DNA of 64,000 bases. It comes from Methyloterricola oryzae (GTDB lineage: Bacteria > Pseudomonadota > Gammaproteobacteria > Methylococcales > Methylococcaceae). The stretch covers positions 806,001-870,000 of the forward strand of contig NZ_JYNS01000001.1 of the NCBI RefSeq assembly GCF_000934725.1. Reading direction: 5' to 3'. Under the pieces are notes generated by a model. It had not been told where the DNA came from. It did no database searches and worked only from the letters and a program-made list of their open reading frames with translations. Below, piece after piece: positions 1 through 8,404 of this stretch. The translations under genes and the position numbers were made by a program. Position 1 is the stretch's first letter. Every line of letters starts with the position of its first letter.

Positions 1-1
1 G

Positions 2-2407
2 GATTTCGGCTATGTGCGCTCGCCCTTGGGCGTTCTGGTGAAATGGGGGGCGGACTACGGCAAGCACTTTTCCGTGCACCTGTCCGACGACGGCGAGACC
101 TTCCGGGAGGTCGGCCGCATCGACACGGGCAACGGGGATTACGACAACTTCTACTGGCGCATCACCACCAGCCGTTACCTGCGCTTCAGCGTGCACCAGG
201 CCAGCAGCCCGGAGGGCGTCGTGATCGAGGAACTCAAGCTGCGCATCCTCAACAAGGACCGCATGCCCATCGGCCAACTGGAGCGGGCGGCACAGGCCGC
301 GCGCGCCGACCTCTATCCCCAGTCCTTGCTGGCCCGCCAACTTTACTGGACCGTTCTGGGTGAATGGGACCACCCGGAAGAGGCCCTGTTCGACGAATAC
401 GGCAACCTGGAGCCGCAGATGGGCTCGGCCCAGATCATGCCCCTGCTGCGGCTGGACGGCGCCTTGCACGGCGCGGCGGGGGCAGAGGACCTGGCCCAGA
501 GCCTGGCCGAAGGTTCCCTGCCGATCCCCTCGGTCGCCTGGTCGCAGTCCGGGCTTGCGCTCACTTCGACGGCCCTGGCGCGCGGCGGCGCCGCATTCGT
601 GGAACACCGGCTGAGCAATCCCACGTCGCGGCATCTTTCGGGCTCCCTGGTCCTGGCCCTGCGCCCGGTGCAGATCAATCCCTACTGGCAGCACGGCGGC
701 CACGCCCCGGTCAATGCCATCGAGGTGGAGGGGCGGCAGATCCGGGTCAATGGGCGCCCTTTCGCGGCCCTGTCCCGCGCCCCGGACAGCCTGACGGTCT
801 GCGATTTCGACCAGGGCGATGTGGTCAGCCAGATCGCGCAAGGCCCGCTGCCGACAGGGGCCAGCCTGCAATCGATGTCCGGTCTGGTGAGCGCCGCCTT
901 CGAGTTCGCATTCGAACTAGCGCCCGGCGATAGCACGTCGGTCGTCGTGGCGGCGGCCCTGCGCGAGGGCGTTACGCTCGATGCCGCGGTCGACTTCCCG
1001 TCCCTCAAGGCGGCGACCCTCTCCGCCTGGCGCGAGAAGATCGGCCCGCGCCGGATCAGCGTCGGCGACCTCGAAGTCAGCGACACGGTGGAGGCCCAGA
1101 CAGGCCTGATCCTGGTGAACGCCACGCGGCACGCCTTCAAGCCAGGGCCGCGCAATTACGACCGGGTCTGGATCCGCGACGGTTCATCCCAGGCGCTGGC
1201 CCTCCTCTACGCCGGCCTGATCGAGGAAGCCAAGACCTATGCGGCCTGGTATGCGGAGCGGGTCTATCCCAACGGCATGGTGCCGCCTATCCTCAACCCG
1301 GACGGCACGGTCAACCGCGGCTATGGCAGCGATATCGAATTCGACGCCCAGGGGCAGTTGGTGGACATGGTCGCCGACATCTACCGCATCAGCGGCGACC
1401 AGGATTTCCTGCGCGCGGTCTACGAACCCGTGCTGCGCGCCACCCGCTTCATCGAGGAACTGGTCGCCCGCACCAACGCCATCCATGAACCGGAAAGCCG
1501 CTTCTATGGCCTGCTGGCGCCTTCCATCAGCCATGAGGGCTACAACAAGCCCACCTACAGCTACTGGGACGATTTCTTTGCCTTGAGCGCCTACCGCAAT
1601 GCGGCCTGGCTGGCGAGGGAACTGGGCGATGAGGCCACCGCCGCCGAGATGGAAGCCAAGGGCAAGGACTTCGCCGCCAACCTGGCGCGCTCCATGCGCC
1701 TGACCGCCGAGCGACGGGGGCTGGGCCTGGTGCCCGCCTCCGCGGACCGCGATGACGTCGACCCCACCTCCACCTCCATCGTGTTCGAACTCCTGCGGGT
1801 GGACGACGTGCTGCCCGCCGAGTGCATAGGGCCTACCTACGACATGTACCGCGAACACCTGGAAGTGATCCGCAAGCCCGATTTCAAGGGTGGCTTCACC
1901 CCTTACGAGATCCGCAACCTGAATGCCTTCGTGGCCCTGGGCCGGTTGGAGGATGCCTACGGACTATTAACGGATTCCCTGAGCTGGCGTCGCCCGCCCG
2001 GCTGGCGGCATTGGGCGGAGGTGACCTGGGGCGATCCGCGCGTCGCGGAATACATCGGCGACATGCCCCACACCTGGATCGGTGCCGAGTTTGCGACGGT
2101 CATCCGCCGCATGCTGGTGCGGGAAAACGGCGACACCCTGGAATTGCTGCGGGCGGTGCCAGAAGACTGGTGGGCGGGGGATGGCATCGCGCTGCGCGAA
2201 TTGCCCACCTGTTTCGGGATGCTGAACCTGACGGCGCGCCGCGACGGCGCGAGAGTGACCGTGGAACTGTCCCTGAGCGGCAAGCCGCCCGCCGCCGTCA
2301 CCCTGCGCTATGCGGGCGCGCAACGCGCCGAAGCCGACGGCGCGGCATGCGTCATCGAGGATGGGCTGATACGCGCACCCTGCTTCAAGCGCCTGGTCAT
2401 CGAATAG
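2..2407 (+). CDS. Glycoside-hydrolase-like protein with discoidin-like N-terminus (5' truncated)
   Basis: The reading frame is open from the first base of the window (in-frame codons read D-F-G-Y before the GTG at 14), so the gene begins upstream and the true N-terminus is missing. The first ~75 visible residues look like the end of an F5/8 type C (discoidin) carbohydrate-binding beta-sandwich. A linker and beta-rich region follow. From about residue 360 there is a six-hairpin (alpha/alpha)6 catalytic-type region, with a 'YDRVWIRDGS' motif and further W/D/E-rich helices up to ~700, then a short beta tail. This resembles GH15- or rhamnosidase-like enzymes. The substrate cannot be read from the sequence. 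The gene converges on opgD, so a link to periplasmic glucan is conceivable but only inferred. Confidence 0.75.
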   Translation, partial: DFGYVRSPLGVLVKWGADYGKHFSVHLSDDGETFREVGRIDTGNGDYDNFYWRITTSRYLRFSVHQASSPEGVVIEELKLRILNKDRMPIGQLERAAQAARADLYPQSLLARQLYWTVLGEWDHPEEALFDEYGNLEPQMGSAQIMPLLRLDGALHGAAGAEDLAQSLAEGSLPIPSVAWSQSGLALTSTALARGGAAFVEHRLSNPTSRHLSGSLVLALRPVQINPYWQHGGHAPVNAIEVEGRQIRVNGRPFAALSRAPDSLTVCDFDQGDVVSQIAQGPLPTGASLQSMSGLVSAAFEFAFELAPGDSTSVVVAAALREGVTLDAAVDFPSLKAATLSAWREKIGPRRISVGDLEVSDTVEAQTGLILVNATRHAFKPGPRNYDRVWIRDGSSQALALLYAGLIEEAKTYAAWYAERVYPNGMVPPILNPDGTVNRGYGSDIEFDAQGQLVDMVADIYRISGDQDFLRAVYEPVLRATRFIEELVARTNAIHEPESRFYGLLAPSISHEGYNKPTYSYWDDFFALSAYRNAAWLARELGDEATAAEMEAKGKDFAANLARSMRLTAERRGLGLVPASADRDDVDPTSTSIVFELLRVDDVLPAECIGPTYDMYREHLEVIRKPDFKGGFTPYEIRNLNAFVALGRLEDAYGLLTDSLSWRRPPGWRHWAEVTWGDPRVAEYIGDMPHTWIGAEFATVIRRMLVRENGDTLELLRAVPEDWWAGDGIALRELPTCFGMLNLTARRDGARVTVELSLSGKPPAAVTLRYAGAQRAEADGAACVIEDGLIRAPCFKRLVIE

Positions 2408-2455
2408 CGAGCGGCAGGCGGGCGCCTCAGCGCCCGCATGGACTCCTCGAAGCTA

Positions 2456-4042
2456 TCAGTCCGTCCCCGGCCGGAACTGATACAGCCAGGTCTCGGTCAT
2501 GGCATCGCCGTTGCCGCGTATATAAAGCCGCAACTCGACCGGGTCGGTGCCGGTGGGTGTCAGGTCGAAGATGGCCCGCCAGCGCTTGGTGCCTGGGATG
2601 GGCTCCATGAAGGCGCCGGAAACGGTGCCCGCTGACGCCGTGATCACCGGCTCCGCCTTCACCGTGTCGCCCCACAGCACGTCCAGGGCTTTGCCGGCGA
2701 ATTCCACGGCAAACTTGTAGACGCCCTTCGGCCGGGGCTTGCCGGGCTGACCGCCGCGCCCGATGCGCGTCGCCACGCAGCGCGCGCCGGCCGCCGGATA
2801 GGGCTCGTCCGCCAGCCAGTGCAATCGGTACTTCAGGCGGTAGGTATTGCCGGCCTTGGCCGGTTCCTTGGGCCGCCAGTAGGCCACCACGTTGTCGTGG
2901 ATCTCATCGTCGGTGGGCAGTTCGATCAGTTCAATAGCACCCGCGCCCCAGTCGCTGAGAGGCTCCACCCACAGGGTCGGACGCTTTTCGTAATTGACGC
3001 CGTCCAGATAATCCTCGAACTGGCGGTCGCGCTGCATCAGGCCGAAACCCTTGGGCGCGTGGTCGCTGAAGCTGGAGGTCACCGCGAAGGGCTGGTTGAT
3101 GAGCGGGCGCCACAAGCGCTCGCCGGCGCCGGTCCAGATGGCCAGTCCGTCGGAATCGTGCACTTCGGGACGCCAGTCCTCGCGGCGGCGCTTTTCCGTC
3201 TCGCTGAACCAGTACATGGAGGTCAGGGGTGCCAGCCCTAGGCGCTTGATGTCCTTGCGCAGGAACAGCGCCGCTTCGATGTCCTGCACCACCCCCGCCG
3301 TGCGCTTAATGGCGAAGCGGTAGGCGCCGGTGAGGCTGGGGCTGTTGAGCAGGGCATAGACCAGCACCGGCTGGTCTTCCTTGCCGGATTCCTCAATGAA
3401 GAACTCGGTGAAGTCCGGGAATTCCTCGGGTATAGGCTCGGCCGAGTCCACGATGGCGCCGCGCGCCGACAATCCGTACTGGCCCAACTCGCCGATGGCG
3501 CGGAAATAGGCAGCGCCCAGAAAGGCCACCCAATCCTGGGTGCGCCAGTCCTTGCGCTTGCGCGACTCCTGCAGGCGGAAGCCGGCAAAGCCCGTGTCTT
3601 CCGGCAGCTTGCGGGCGATGCTGTTCTTGGGCATGGAGAAGTAGTCCGGGCTGTAGAGGATCTCCTTCGCCTTGCCACCCTCGATCACATGCATCTTCAC
3701 GGATTTCTGGAAGAACTGGCCCACATGGAAGAAGGTCACCGGGTAGAGCCCGGGTCCTTCCGCATACAGGGCCGCTTCCGGCCGGTACTTGATGCTGCCC
3801 CAGGCGTCGTAATCGATCTGCTGAACGATGTCCGGTCGCGGCTTGGGCGGCGACTCGTAGGCGGACTTGGACAGGGCGGATGCCCGCTCCACCAGCTTGT
3901 CGAAGCTGAAGGCCTCGCCCGGGCCATAGCGCAATCCGCCCGCAGAGGCCGGAACGGCACGGGCCAGGTTGCTGATGGCGGCGCCCAGGGTCAAGGTGGA
4001 GACAGATTGGAGGAACTTGCGTCGGCTCGTCTTCAGGAACAT
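2456..4042 (-). CDS. opgD: Periplasmic glucan biosynthesis protein OpgD (MdoG/MdoD family)
   Basis: This 528-residue protein belongs to the OpgG/OpgD (MdoG) family, which acts in the periplasm on osmoregulated beta-glucans. The N-terminus carries a twin-arginine signal (SRRKFLQ at residues ~6-12, followed by a hydrophobic stretch and an A-rich cleavage region). A Tat signal distinguishes OpgD from the Sec-exported OpgG. The mature part has typical family segments such as 'YDAWGSIKYRPE', 'DSDGLAIW' and 'YWRPKEPA'. The length matches the family (about 510-550). It is a paralog of OpgG at 45.3-46.9 kb but lies about 40 kb away from that operon, so it is probably expressed separately. The role as a backbone-tailoring protein rather than an essential polymerising factor is known for E. 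coli OpgD and inferred here. Confidence 0.9.
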   Translation of the reverse strand: MFLKTSRRKFLQSVSTLTLGAAISNLARAVPASAGGLRYGPGEAFSFDKLVERASALSKSAYESPPKPRPDIVQQIDYDAWGSIKYRPEAALYAEGPGLYPVTFFHVGQFFQKSVKMHVIEGGKAKEILYSPDYFSMPKNSIARKLPEDTGFAGFRLQESRKRKDWRTQDWVAFLGAAYFRAIGELGQYGLSARGAIVDSAEPIPEEFPDFTEFFIEESGKEDQPVLVYALLNSPSLTGAYRFAIKRTAGVVQDIEAALFLRKDIKRLGLAPLTSMYWFSETEKRRREDWRPEVHDSDGLAIWTGAGERLWRPLINQPFAVTSSFSDHAPKGFGLMQRDRQFEDYLDGVNYEKRPTLWVEPLSDWGAGAIELIELPTDDEIHDNVVAYWRPKEPAKAGNTYRLKYRLHWLADEPYPAAGARCVATRIGRGGQPGKPRPKGVYKFAVEFAGKALDVLWGDTVKAEPVITASAGTVSGAFMEPIPGTKRWRAIFDLTPTGTDPVELRLYIRGNGDAMTETWLYQFRPGTD

Positions 4043-4181
4043 GGGTGTCTTTTCGTTCTAGTTAGTAGTGCGTAGACGGATTGACAGTCTATTGCCTAAT
4101 CCGCATCGCGCCAAGCAGTCGCCGGCCGGCGACGAGCCGCGTATGCTGTGAATTCGCACTAATTCAATTGTCCGCCCCCCC

Positions 4182-4889
4182 ATGATGAGTTCCACCCCCC
4201 AGGACATGGCGCTGGAAGCGCGGATCATACCGATCACCCCGGCGATTCAGGTCTCCTCAGTGTGGGCGGTACCCCCCGAATATCGAAGCCGTCCCGATGC
4301 GGCCGTCATCCTGGCCCATGGTGCCGGGAACGACATGAACCACCCCTTCATGGAGCATTTTCACCGCGCCATTGCCGCCGCCGGGCACCTTTGCGTCAAG
4401 TTCAACTTTCCGTACAAGGAACTCGGGCGCAAGGCGCCGGACCGCATGCCTATGCTGGAAGCCACCTGGCGCGCCGTGCTGCAGGCCGTGCGCGATGACG
4501 CCGACCTGGCTCCCAAGCGGCTATTCCTGGCCGGCAAGAGCATGGGCGGACGCGTCGCCTCCCATCTAGCGGCCCAGGGCGAGGCCTGCGCTGGGCTGAT
4601 TTTTCTTGGCTACCCGCTACATCCCGCGAAGCAGCCGGAAAAGCTCCGGGTGGATCATTGGCCCGGGCTGCACTGCCCGGTGTTGTTCGTGGAGGGCACC
4701 CGCGACACCCTGTGCGACCTGGACACCCTTAAAACCCATCTGCCGGGCATTCCAGGCTCGGTAAGCCTGCACATCGTCGAAGGCGGCGATCACTCCTTCA
4801 AGGTGCCCGCGTCGCTGGGCAAGGACCAGGCAAAAGTCTGGAACGAGGCGGCCTCGGCCGTCAGCCATTGGTTGAAGAGCTTCGGGTGA
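4182..4889 (+). CDS. Alpha/beta-hydrolase fold protein, TEX30/COG3571 type
   Basis: This 235-residue protein has a compact alpha/beta-hydrolase core. The oxyanion region is 'VILAHGAGNDMNHP' near residue 45, the nucleophile elbow is 'GKSMGGR' near residue 120, the acid loop is 'EGTRDTLCD' near residue 170 and the catalytic His is in 'GGDHSFK' near residue 205. All three triad positions are present, so it should be an active hydrolase, probably cytoplasmic because no signal peptide is seen. It matches the predicted-hydrolase family related to TEX30 and dienelactone hydrolase; the substrate is unknown. A second ATG directly follows the first (4185). It is divergent from opgD and sits just upstream of the cobalamin riboswitch. 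Confidence 0.8.
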   Translation: MMSSTPQDMALEARIIPITPAIQVSSVWAVPPEYRSRPDAAVILAHGAGNDMNHPFMEHFHRAIAAAGHLCVKFNFPYKELGRKAPDRMPMLEATWRAVLQAVRDDADLAPKRLFLAGKSMGGRVASHLAAQGEACAGLIFLGYPLHPAKQPEKLRVDHWPGLHCPVLFVEGTRDTLCDLDTLKTHLPGIPGSVSLHIVEGGDHSFKVPASLGKDQAKVWNEAASAVSHWLKSFG

Positions 4890-4925
4890 AGGCAGTCTTT
4901 CAGGGCTAAGGTTTTTCCCGCAGGC

Positions 4926-4955
4926 TTGACGCTGCCGCCCGCCATCGTCTATCGT
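4926..4955 (+). promoter_or_regulatory. Predicted sigma-70 promoter of the B12 operon
   Basis: A -35-like TTGACG (4926-4931) is separated by 18 bases from a -10-like TATCGT (4950-4955). Transcription would start near 4962, immediately before the conserved riboswitch core. The -10 box is only a partial match, so the call rests partly on its position. Confidence 0.45.
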
Positions 4956-4965
4956 GCCCTCCGCT

Positions 4966-5152
4966 TCAGGTGTCCCTGTGACCAGGGATTAAACGGGAAG
5001 CCGGTGCGCTCCAGCATGGGAGCTAGGCCGGCGCTGCCCCCGCAACGGTAAGCGAGTCGCGGAACAACTGGATGCCACTGTGCGTATGCATGGGAAGGCG
5101 TTGTTCCCGGGTTCACCCCGCTCGCAAGCCCGGAGACCGGCCTGTCGCCAAC
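4966..5152 (+). promoter_or_regulatory. Cobalamin (B12) riboswitch
   Basis: The leader shows the ordered conserved blocks of the AdoCbl riboswitch: 'GGTGTCCCTGTG', then 'GGGAAGCCGGTG', the B12 box region 'CTGCCCCCGCAACGGTAA' near 5033-5050, a 'CACTG' element and the closing 'AAGCCCGGAGACCGGCCTG' near 5126-5144. It lies directly upstream of btuB and the cob genes, its usual targets. When B12 is plentiful the RNA should fold to shut down expression. Confidence 0.95.
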
Positions 5153-5231
5153 CGGCATCGCGGAGGGCGAAGCGCGGCGGTCCCTGCCTGAGGCCTCCCG
5201 TCTTTCCTCCCTTGCCCCGCACCAATCCAGT

Positions 5232-5255
5232 CTCGCGCGGGTGTGCGCGAGGGAG
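5232..5255 (+). promoter_or_regulatory. Expression-platform hairpin overlapping the btuB ribosome binding site
   Basis: CTCGCGC (5232-5238) pairs perfectly with GCGCGAG (5245-5251) across a 6-base loop. The right arm overlaps the Shine-Dalgarno sequence GAGGGAG (5249-5255) that precedes the btuB ATG at 5265. No oligo-T follows. This fits translational control by sequestering the ribosome binding site rather than transcription termination. Confidence 0.6.
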
Positions 5256-5264
5256 CCAAATACC

Positions 5265-7142
5265 ATGACTTTTTCCAAGCGCTGCCTGACGGCGGCACTA
5301 CCCTGGCTTTGCCTGCCGCTGGCCCACGCCGGCGAAACCGAGGCGACTCGCCTGGATCCGGTGGTCATCACCGCCACCCGCACCGAGCAGAGCGCCAAGG
5401 ACACCCTGGCCTCGGTCACCGTCATCGACCGGGCGGAAATCGAGCGTCGCCAGTCGGTGACCGTGCCGGATCTGCTACGCGGCGTGCCCGGACTTTCCAT
5501 CTCCACTGACGGCGGCCTGGGCAAGAATGCCTCCATCTTCATGCGCGGCACCGAGTCCGACCATGTGCTGGTGCTCATCGACGGAATCCGCGCCGGTTCG
5601 GCCACCACCGGCACCATGGCCTTCCAGGATATTCCCATCGACCAGATCGAGCGCATCGAAGTGGTACGGGGTCCAAGGTCCAGCCTTTACGGCTCGGAGG
5701 CCATCGGCGGCGTCATCCAGATCTTCACCCGCAAGGGCAGCCAGGGTCTGCGGCCCAACCTCAGCTTCGGCGCGGGTAGCCATTCCTTGTACAAAGCCAG
5801 CGGCGGCGTCTCCGGCGGCAACGAGCACGGCAGTTTCAGCCTCACCGGCGCGCAGTTGGAGACACGCGGCTTCAATGCCTGCGACGGGCTGAGGTCGGTC
5901 AACCAGTCCGGCGGCTGCTTCACCAACGAGCCGGACGATGACGGTTACCGCAACACCTCCGGCAGCGCCCGCGCCAACTACCGCTTCGAAAACGGGCTGG
6001 AAATCGAAGGCAATTTCCTGCAGGCGGAAGGCCACAACAAGTATGACGGCGATTTTCAGAACCGTTCCACCTACGTCCAGCAGATGCTGGGCGGCAGTCT
6101 GAAGTATGCCCTCACCGATTTCTGGAGCACCACCCTGCGGGCGGGCCGTACACTGGACGATTCGGACAATTACAAGAACAAGACCTTCTCCACCCGCTTC
6201 AACACCCAGCGGGTCAGCACCACCTGGCAGAACGACTTCACCCTGGCGGAAGGCCATGTGCTGACGGCGGGCCTGGACTACTACAACGACCAGGTGGACA
6301 GCACCGAGCAGTACAGCATCACCTCCCGCGACGACAAAGCGGGCTTCCTGCAGTATCAGTGGAAGACCGGCGGCTTCGACACCATCCTGGGCGCGCGCTA
6401 CGACGACAACGAGCAGTTCGGCAGCCATCCCACCGGCAATGTCGCCTTCGGCTATGCCTTCGACAACGGCATGCGGGTCTCCGCCTCCTGGGGCAGCGCC
6501 TTCAAGGCGCCAACCTTCAATGAACTCTACTTCCCCGGCTTCGGCAATCCCGGTCTGCAGCCGGAAGACTCTAACAGTTGGGAGTTGGGCGTAAGCGGTC
6601 GGCATTTCGACGTGGACTGGGCGGTGAACGGCTACCACACAGAGATCGACCAGATGATCACGCCGGTGTTCGACCCGGTGCGCTGCGGCCCGCCCTTCTA
6701 CTTCTGCGCCCAGAACTTCGACAAGGCGCGCATCCTGGGCCTGGAGGCGCAGGCCACGACGCGCATCTGGGACTTCGACCTCGCCGCCACCCTCACCCTG
6801 ACCGATCCCGAGAACCTGACCCCGGGCAGCGACCACGGCAATGTGCTGCCCCGCCGCTCCCAGACGGTGTTCCGCTTCGACATCGACCGCAGCCTCGGCC
6901 CCATGCGCCTGGGCGCCACTGTGATCGGCGAGGGGCGCCGCTTCGACGACGCGGCCAACAACAACCGCATACCCGGTTTCGTGACCGTCGACCTGCGCGC
7001 CGGCGTGGACCTCTATCGGGGCTTGTCTCTGGAAGGTCGCGTTGCTAACCTGCTGGATCAGCAGTATGAAACCTCCCGGTTCTATTACCAGTACGACCGC
7101 AATTTCATTCTGACCTTGCGTTACCAACCGGACGTGCTGTGA
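5265..7142 (+). CDS. btuB: TonB-dependent vitamin B12 outer-membrane receptor BtuB
   Basis: The product (625 residues) has a Sec signal peptide (MTFSKRC... to 'AHA'), a TonB box region 'DPVVITATR' just after cleavage, a plug domain ('VPDLLRGVPGLSI', 'GTESDHVLVLIDGI', 'IERIEVVRGPRSSLYGSEAIGGVIQI') and a long beta-barrel ending in an aromatic-rich C-terminus. The ATG at 5265 is chosen because a GAGGGAG ribosome binding site precedes it; a GTG at 5241 lies inside the regulatory hairpin. The cobalamin riboswitch upstream and the cob genes downstream make B12 or another corrinoid the likely cargo. The protein would import corrinoids across the outer membrane using TonB energy. No btuCDF inner-membrane ABC genes are in the window. 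Confidence 0.93.
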   Translation: MTFSKRCLTAALPWLCLPLAHAGETEATRLDPVVITATRTEQSAKDTLASVTVIDRAEIERRQSVTVPDLLRGVPGLSISTDGGLGKNASIFMRGTESDHVLVLIDGIRAGSATTGTMAFQDIPIDQIERIEVVRGPRSSLYGSEAIGGVIQIFTRKGSQGLRPNLSFGAGSHSLYKASGGVSGGNEHGSFSLTGAQLETRGFNACDGLRSVNQSGGCFTNEPDDDGYRNTSGSARANYRFENGLEIEGNFLQAEGHNKYDGDFQNRSTYVQQMLGGSLKYALTDFWSTTLRAGRTLDDSDNYKNKTFSTRFNTQRVSTTWQNDFTLAEGHVLTAGLDYYNDQVDSTEQYSITSRDDKAGFLQYQWKTGGFDTILGARYDDNEQFGSHPTGNVAFGYAFDNGMRVSASWGSAFKAPTFNELYFPGFGNPGLQPEDSNSWELGVSGRHFDVDWAVNGYHTEIDQMITPVFDPVRCGPPFYFCAQNFDKARILGLEAQATTRIWDFDLAATLTLTDPENLTPGSDHGNVLPRRSQTVFRFDIDRSLGPMRLGATVIGEGRRFDDAANNNRIPGFVTVDLRAGVDLYRGLSLEGRVANLLDQQYETSRFYYQYDRNFILTLRYQPDVL

Positions 7143-7188
7143 CGGCGCGCCCTCCATTCGCTTGCCCGGACATTCAAGGAGCTCAGCC

Positions 7189-7758
7189 ATGACCACGACT
7201 CTCTCGAAACAGGAACAATTGATCGCCCTGGGGCTGTGCCTGCTCATGGCGGCAACGCGCAGCCACCATTTCGCCAGCGCCACCCATTTGCCCGATGCCT
7301 CCTGGGCGGTGTTTTTCCTGGCCGGATTCTATGTCCGCAGACTGTGGATGTTGGCCGGCCTGATGCTGCTCGCAGGCGTGAGTGACTACCTCGCCGTCGC
7401 CGCTTTCGGCGTCAACGACTTCTGCATCAGCGCCGCCTATGGCTTCCTGGTCCCGGCTTATGCGGCCCTGTGGTTCGCAGGCCGCTGGTATGCCAGCCGC
7501 CACCGCATGCAATGGGCCAGCCTGCTGCCATTCGCGGCCAGCGCAACAGCCGGAGCCGTGGCCGCGGAACTGCTGTCCAGTGGCGGGTTCTATGTGTTCT
7601 CGGGCCGCTTCGCCGACCTCAGCCTTGCCACCTTCGGCGAGCGCCTGGCGCTCTACTTCCCGCAAAATCTGGAGGGGCTTGCTTTGTACCTGGGCGTGGC
7701 TGTGATCGCGCACTCGGCTTTGTACGCCGCCCGCCCGGCCCTCTCGGCGCGCGCGTGA
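7189..7758 (+). CDS. Small polytopic membrane protein in B12 operon (DUF6580-like, putative transporter)
   Basis: This 189-residue protein has about five hydrophobic segments (for example around residues 10-24, 38-50, 52-75, 105-130 and 160-180). The start at 7189 is chosen because AAGGAG lies 7 bases upstream. The size, hydrophobic layout and early 'RSHHF...LPDASWAVFFLAGFY' stretch resemble the DUF6580 putative transport proteins and S-components of energy-coupling transporters. It sits 46 bases after btuB and 7 bases before cobO, inside the riboswitch-controlled operon. A role in moving a corrinoid, cobalt or a lower-ligand precursor across the inner membrane is inferred only from position. 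Confidence 0.65.
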   Translation: MTTTLSKQEQLIALGLCLLMAATRSHHFASATHLPDASWAVFFLAGFYVRRLWMLAGLMLLAGVSDYLAVAAFGVNDFCISAAYGFLVPAYAALWFAGRWYASRHRMQWASLLPFAASATAGAVAAELLSSGGFYVFSGRFADLSLATFGERLALYFPQNLEGLALYLGVAVIAHSALYAARPALSARA

Positions 7759-7765
7759 GAAACCC

Positions 7766-8371
7766 ATGACCGAACCGTCCCGCGAGGAAAACCACCGCCG
7801 CCGCATGGAGCGCAAGAAGGCGGTGATCGATGCGGCCATCGCCCAGGCCGATCAGGACAAGGGGCTCTTGCTGGTGCTCACTGGCAATGGCAAGGGCAAA
7901 TCCTCCTCCGCCTTCGGCATGGCCGCGCGCGCCCTGGGCCACGGCATCCGCGTGGGCGTGGCCCAGTTCATCAAGGGCCGCACGGATACCGGCGAGGAAG
8001 CCTTTTTCCGCCACCAGCCGAACATGAGCTGGCATGTGCTGGGCGAGGGCTTCACCTGGGATACCCAGGACCGCGAACGGGACACCGCCAAGGCCCGGGA
8101 GGGCTGGGCCGTGGCGAAGGGGTTCCTGACCGACCCGGCTGTGGGCCTGGTCATCCTCGATGAACTCACCTATTGCCTCTCCTATGGTTACCTGGACACG
8201 GATGAGGTGCTGGCGGACATCGCCGCCCGCCCGCCCATGCAGCATGTGGTGGTCACGGGCCGCGCCGCGCCCGAGACCTTGCTGGAAGCCGCCGACACGG
8301 TGACGGAAATGCGCGACCTCAAGCACGCCTACCGGGCCGGCATCCGGGCCCAGGCTGGCGTGGACTTGTAA
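7766..8371 (+). CDS. cobO: Cob(I)yrinic acid a,c-diamide adenosyltransferase
   Basis: This 201-residue CobO/BtuR/CobA-type enzyme transfers the adenosyl group of ATP to the cobalt of reduced corrinoids. The P-loop 'TGNGKGKSSSA' is near residue 35. 'VGVAQFIKGR', 'GWAVAKG' and the Walker-B-like 'VGLVILDELTY' follow in family order. It ends with a typical 'VTEMRDLKHAYRAGI' segment. The length matches the family (190-205). It is cytoplasmic and acts on corrinoids imported by BtuB or made de novo. Confidence 0.95.
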   Translation: MTEPSREENHRRRMERKKAVIDAAIAQADQDKGLLLVLTGNGKGKSSSAFGMAARALGHGIRVGVAQFIKGRTDTGEEAFFRHQPNMSWHVLGEGFTWDTQDRERDTAKAREGWAVAKGFLTDPAVGLVILDELTYCLSYGYLDTDEVLADIAARPPMQHVVVTGRAAPETLLEAADTVTEMRDLKHAYRAGIRAQAGVDL

Positions 8372-8404
8372 TATCGACCGCCATTCACTGACGAGGGAAA
8401 CGGC

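Noticed and set aside
5475-7283. Long open frame (602 codons) on the minus strand opposite btuB
   Set aside because: It is the antisense shadow of a high-GC gene; the plus-strand frame has clear BtuB domains and the antisense translation has no recognisable motif.
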